A stretch of 64,000 bases of DNA, taken from contig CAMXCT020006571.1 in the NCBI GenBank assembly GCA_947184155.2, positions 319,501-383,500 on the forward strand, given 5' to 3'. Both the position numbers and the translations under genes were made by a program. Every line of letters begins with the position of its first letter. Within the stretch, counting starts at the first letter, position 1. This document shows, piece by piece, positions 59,438 through 64,000 of this stretch. Below the pieces are notes generated by a model. The model worked only from the letters and a program-made list of their open reading frames with translations. It did not search any database and was not told where the DNA came from. Origin of the DNA: Cladocopium goreaui (Eukaryota > Sar > Dinophyceae > Suessiales > Symbiodiniaceae).

Positions 59438-62212
59438 TCACCCCCTTTTTCTGTGCTTTGGACCATCAGCTTCAAGCGGGCCCGTCATCTCGGCGAAGCT
59501 TCTCTTCGTCGGCTGCTGAGTGTCAGGGTTCGGGCTGTTGACCCACGCTTTGTTTGCCATCACAAGATACCTTTGAAGTACTCTCAATCCAATTGCCCTG
59601 GGGGAAATGCGTCGGCTGACGCGACAGCATCTCCCCACAAAGTCCTGAAATGAGACATCCCCAGGGAACGGAAAATACAACAGTGATGACACATACTAGG
59701 ATAGGACCACATAACGACCAACATATCAAAATTCAAATAAATTCAAACTAGACTCCTCATCAGCCTGCACTGACTCCGCTAGGATGTTCAGTGTCCATTT
59801 GTTTTGGGCTCCAGATACCAAACGACGCCAGTGATGGTCCAACATGTGAAACTTAACATAGATCGGGAAGCGTGATTTTCGCTCAGTGAAGCACCTATAG
59901 GAAAGATTTGCATAGATACGTAACCACTTTCTTCCGTTGTTTCCAGCTGCAAGCGCTTCATTGGACGTCAGCCACAACCCAGACGAGTAACGAATTGAAA
60001 AAGTGTCGTTGGCCGCTTTGACAGCTTCAAGAATCATCAAAAAATACTCGTCCTCATTGAATTGATTAATCCTCCCTGTCAAGAACCATTCCACAAACCT
60101 GTGGTAGATATGCGTGCCAGCAAACTTTGACCAACCTCCTTCAGGTAAGACCTGGAAGCTTGTAAGGCCAATTCTCTCCGCAACAAATGGACCTGAATGA
60201 GGAAGGTTGCAACCCGGCCGTTTGGCCCACTGACGTAGGAGAACATCCAACTGGGAAATTTTGTCTTCCCTTGACCCCGGCAAAAGAAGCAAACATTCAG
60301 CCAGCACTGAAGCTATGAAAGTTTTACCTGCTCCTCCATGGTAGTTGTGCCAAACATCAGTCTTGAGATAGTCATGGGGACGATCGATACAATGAAACAA
60401 TTGCAGCACTGAAGGTCGTGTAACCCAAGGATCAACTGTAGCAACCACAGACCATTGAGCATCTATGTTGAAATCTTCAAAAGGCCCCCCTGGCTTTGTG
60501 CCAGCCAAACACATCCAACAAACCCCAGGAGGAGATTTGTTTTCCTCTGACCTGTGCGCCCTTTGCCAATGCCTCGTCAGGTCTCCAACGGTCCTCAAAA
60601 ACGGAAGATCCCCTTTCACACCTAAGCAAGCGATGTTCCATCTTTCCCCTGCGTAGGTAAACCCAATGTCTTGAAGTTTGAGGAGGTCATTGATCATCTT
60701 GTTGAGTACAGCCTGGAAATTCTCCTGAGTAAGGATAGGGGGCTGAGTGGGATTAAAATTAATGTCACAGGAAAGGACAACCAAAGGCAATCTAAGAGGA
60801 TAGAAAATGAATAATATCATAGTCCCAGAATCTGGTTTCGCCTTGTAATGTTTCTTTGGCATTGCAACAAACAGCATTCGACTGTTGAAAGAGCTGCCTT
60901 GAAGGTTGATACCCATCTTGAGTTGACGAAGAGATCTAATTGGATGTCTTTTGAGGAAAGGTTTGCTGCCACGACCAATGGCCCCTTGTAGGCTCAATAT
61001 CATGACACCCGATCGTTTGAATCCACGACCTTCATCACCATGAATGTAAACTGGAATTGTTCGTGATAGCGACAGCTTGTTTTCAGCAGCGGCTCGAAAG
61101 ACTCCATAATCTGGCCATTCAAGGCTGTAGCGCCGCCAAAACTCTAACAACATTGGTTGCACTTGTTCCATGGGTTGTTCCCCAAACAACTTGGACAAGT
61201 TGTTGGATTGAACCAAGTAGTCAATGGTGTCAAGCATACTGAGCACAGGGTAGCTATCACCACCATCCAAGTCAACCCAGGAAACCGGAATCTTCAACGC
61301 CAGGTTGTGCTTCTCAAACCTTGGTTGGGGCAGGGTTCAAAGTTAAAAAGTGCAAGTTGAAATGCAACCCAAAGCATCCCTAAAAAGAACAATTGCCGTA
61401 ATTTTTATATGGGATCATATGGAGTCAGCTTCAGCTACGTCACAGTTTATGGCATTCGTCTTCTGCTCTCTTAGTTGGCACACTTGCAAGACGGGAAGTG
61501 ATTGGGCAACTTGTAGATCCATAATGATCGACTGCGGCCTTGCTCATCTCAGCTACAGACTTGGCGGTGGCCTGGGCGATCAAAATCCAATCGCTGGGGG
61601 TACAATAAGCTAGAGATCTGAAAAGGGTCATGTGAAAGAGATCATGCGAAAGAGGTCATGTGAAAAAGATCATGCGAAAGAGATCATGTGAAAGGATTCA
61701 TGTGAAAGAGATCTGGTGAAGGAGATCATGTGAGAAAAAAAACTTTGAAGCAGGAGCTTTTGACCTTTTTCTTTGCCAGGGATCGCTAGCGTATGTCATG
61801 TAATTTTCAGCATCACGTAGGGCAATGGGAGCACCACGTGGGAACAACAGCGTGCACATTTAAGCAAATTTGCACAACAGCGCAAGCCATCCTGCATGGC
61901 CTAGCCATAACGAATTGGCAATTGAAAAAAGCCCACTCAGCTGCCACAGCTCACATTTTGATCGGTTTCATCACGGTTCACTTCCAAGTTGATGAATTTC
62001 CAATTGCTAATGACCGTATCCAGAACCTGTAGTTGCTCCAAATCACGGAGTCTTTGCCTTGCTTCAAAGGCATGCTTTTCAAAAGGCCGTTTGGGTCCTG
62101 CCACAAACCCCCAGGGCAAGTCTGGGTCGTGAACACCCAAAGCTTCAAATGAAGCCTTCAATGAGGCCAGAATTCTTTCCCTTTTCTCAACTACACGGGC
62201 TCGAGTATCCAT
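59438..62212 (-). CDS. 689-residue DDE-like protein, CACTA/TNP2-type motif order
   Basis: Exons 62212-62027, 61571-61444, 61319-59771 and 59644-59438 (CAG|GT, CT|GTGACG and TCA|GTGCAG donors; all AG|G acceptors) sum to exactly 690 codons with TGA. The start is MDTRARVVEK. Seen: VYIHGDEGRG (Asp 200), GVKGDLPFL (Asp 342), CWMC (Cys 372 and 375), DVWHNYHGGAGKTFIAS (Asp 426, His 429), a late VGRCCRVSRRIS motif and a basic tail PKHRKRG. Known: CACTA (TNP2-like) transposases have Asp, then Asp followed by a CP.C zinc pair, then D.MH. Inference: an RNase-H-fold transposase derivative; I recall similar HGDEG/D..H…G proteins as abundant in dinoflagellates. No terminal repeats were found around it, so it may be a domesticated or orphan copy. 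Confidence 0.75.
61620..61735 (+). repeat. GAAAGAGATCATGT minisatellite
   Basis: About seven copies of a 16-17-bp unit, just upstream of exon 2 of the 689-residue gene (within its first intron). Confidence 0.8.
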
Positions 62213-62219
62213 GGGGAGC

Positions 62220-62655
62220 TGACGACTAAACTATTCTGATTTTTTGTTTGTCTTTTGGGCCAAATCTCCAGAATGGTGGCTTGTCCAAAGTATCCAAATA
62301 TAATTCATAGTTTGATATAGTTTGTTTTTTTTTCACCCTTTCCCTCTTGGGTCCCCGGCACCATTTGCAATGCACGATGCTGCATGCTTTCCCATTGGTC
62401 CAACAGCACCTGGCATGGCCAAGGTGCTGATGCGATGGCAATGGGATCTACAGAAACAGTGGGAAGGCCAGGGATGGGTCTTTCTGGGCATGCTGCACTG
62501 CATGGATAAGATTTGTTGCTCATGGAATTCACGCTAGGCCCAGGTGAGCATGTTCAGGGTTGACTCCAATGCAACCACACGCTTGAAAGGGCTGTGAGAT
62601 CGATCCAAAGCAAATCATTTCAGAATTGCAAAACCCCATTTCATGAAGTTTGCCT
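62220..62655. other. Intergenic, possible plus-strand relic
   Basis: The plus-strand stretch 62400-62530 (MAKVLMRWQWDLQKQWEGQG) reads protein-like but has no clear splice context, so it is not called. Confidence 0.4.
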
Positions 62656-64000
62656 TTACTTGGCAGACTTGGCTTTCGCCTTGCTCTTTGCCTTCGACTT
62701 TGGCACCTTTGGTGCTGGCAACTCAGAATTGGTATCGTCGTTCTCAGACTTGCGCTTGGTCCGGGCAGATTTCAAAGCCGGCCTTAGGTATGACCATGTG
62801 GTGATATACCGTGATATGTGTATCAGACTTTATAAGATCGATTCTACTTCAAATATATATGATATAATATGAATGAATATACATATGCACATGTATGTTC
62901 ACACTGTTCTCACCAGAATTTTCTGGGGCGAATGCTGGGCTTGGACTTCTGCACGTGTAGCCTTGCTTCCCCTGGGACGGCAAAAAACATAAACCCCATG
63001 GTTCCACCACCCATAGAAATCCAGTTGTTCAGAGTGGTTTTAAATCAAGGCACAAGACTTCTGCGTATTCCAATTGCTTGTCAATGTTCTGAGCCAACCT
63101 CAAAGTGCCGGGGCTGATGGAATGTCAGTAATGTTTTTGCTATATACCATTTTATAACAATAGATTCAACATGATTGTGCCAAAGAAACGTATCAGACGG
63201 TTTTGTCTTCACTGCACGGTAGCGAGCCAGGCTTGTAGCCAATGCATCATAGTGAGTGTCCATGGCTTCATAGGCAGTCTTGAGGATCGACTTCACACTT
63301 AGGGTATGGCTTTAAATGAGATGATGCAAAGGTCACTCATGAAAACAAATACTGTTGATTCAAATTTGATTGTGTGATCATTGAACGCCAATCCTACCAA
63401 TACTAAAGTGGCCTGGGGTTCTCAACTTTTGACTCGATGTCTCGCAACTTGGCCGACTTTGCCAACAGAGCTTCCATGGACTTGGTCAACAGCACATGTG
63501 TTTCCTGCTCTGGGTCATCGATTGATAGACAAAAAAATGTAAATATACTTGCATGACAAGGGTTCCCCCTACGATAAACGGTCAGTCCTGCTTCTCCACA
63601 TCCGCATTAGGTGGCCTGGGCTCACTTCCTGGAGGGTCAGCGGCAGCCTCTTCCTCAGCTCCTCGATCCATGGCCGCGGGGTCCTCCAGGGACAGGGTCC
63701 TGAACTCAACGGGCCTGGCAGAACCACAGATTTCCTCCTCCTCTTTGGTTTGGGTATATCGCTTTGTCAACTCCCCGGACTCATCCACTTCGATGTAGTG
63801 CTGTTCGATCTTGGGATTATACTTCCATTTCCTGCCATGATTTTCCGGTAATCGGGCTATGATAACTTAAGATGCAATAAGTTGAAATCATATTGAAACA
63901 TCCATAGCCTTCGAAGCTTTGGTCGGTCAGCTGTGTAAGCGGTCACTGCGTCAATCTCGCACCTCAGGGGTGATTCAATGATGACATTCTTTTCAGGGCT
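62656..64000 (-). CDS. Partial gene, unknown protein with Lys/Ala basic tail
   Basis: The 3' part of a minus-strand gene that runs off the right edge. Exon-like blocks: 64000 to about 63947 (SPEKNVIIESPLRCEIDA), 63831-63626 (KWKYNPKIEQHYIEVDESGE … TKEEEEICG), 63509 to about 63430 (ETHVLLTKSMEALLAKSAKL), 63290-63213 (SILKTAYEAMDTHYDALATS), 62971 to about 62914 (EARLHVQKSKPSIRPRKF) and the terminal 62782-62656, ending KVPKSKAKSKAKAKSAK and TAA. Most blocks have AG acceptors and GT, GC or GA donors. The join between the fourth and fifth blocks is not resolved. Helical acidic middle, basic C-terminus suited to nucleic-acid or nuclear targeting. No family recognised. Confidence 0.6.

Noticed and set aside
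1-64000. CRISPR arrays, rRNA genes, riboswitches
   Set aside because: The regular repeats lack unique spacers of constant length, no rRNA-like conserved segments were seen, and the genome is eukaryotic.

Overview
This is a nuclear fragment of a dinoflagellate genome, probably Symbiodiniaceae-like. The evidence is protein exons split by introns with GT, GC and even GA donors and acceptors usually of the form AG|G, scattered degenerate PPR exons of the dinoflagellate type, one recognisable spliceosomal gene (YJU2/CWC16), very many microsatellites and minisatellites, and tandem genes on one strand. No prokaryotic, organellar, rRNA or tRNA gene is visible. The genus is inference; the lineage is well supported.

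The main object is a 21.6-kb candidate DNA transposon at about 11313-32902. Both ends lie against TA runs and carry the same inverted terminus (TTAGCATG, then CACGTTTT, then TCTTTAGA). Just inside each end is a minisatellite of about 0.6-0.9 kb built on the same 12-bp motif (TATCCMCTTAAC), and the two arrays point in opposite directions. Between them are four intron-containing genes, all on the minus strand. In transcription order they are a 1517-residue protein with RNase-H-like DDE transposase hallmarks and an HMG-box-like segment (30714-22661), a basic S/T-P-rich protein of 261 residues (21753-20351), a Cys-rich protein of 226 residues (19834-17083) and a 1002-residue helical protein with a SAP-like tail (16796-12532). 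For all four, splice sites read from the sequence keep the frame open from ATG to stop. The introns are extremely AT-rich, unlike the exons. I do not recognise this element as a described family.

Left flank (1-11.3 kb): simple repeats, a repeat mosaic at 5.6-7.8 kb, and three minus-strand PPR exon remnants. Right flank (33-64 kb): a 1.54-kb inverted-repeat element full of minisatellites (33364-34906); a YJU2-like splicing factor on the minus strand (44451 to about 36346) whose introns hold a 498-bp and a 97-bp inverted-repeat element; plus-strand exons at 46.5, 48-49.8 and 52 kb; large minisatellite fields at 54.6-58.3 kb; a second, different DDE-like protein of 689 residues with a CACTA/TNP2-like motif order (62212-59438, minus); and the 3' end of an unidentified basic-tailed gene (64000-62656, minus).

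Inference on function: the four genes between the inverted ends probably form one transposition unit, with gene 1 as transposase and the inverted 12-bp arrays as its binding sites; genes 2-4 would be accessory DNA-binding or structural proteins. The flanking sequence is ordinary repeat-rich dinoflagellate DNA with smaller non-autonomous elements.
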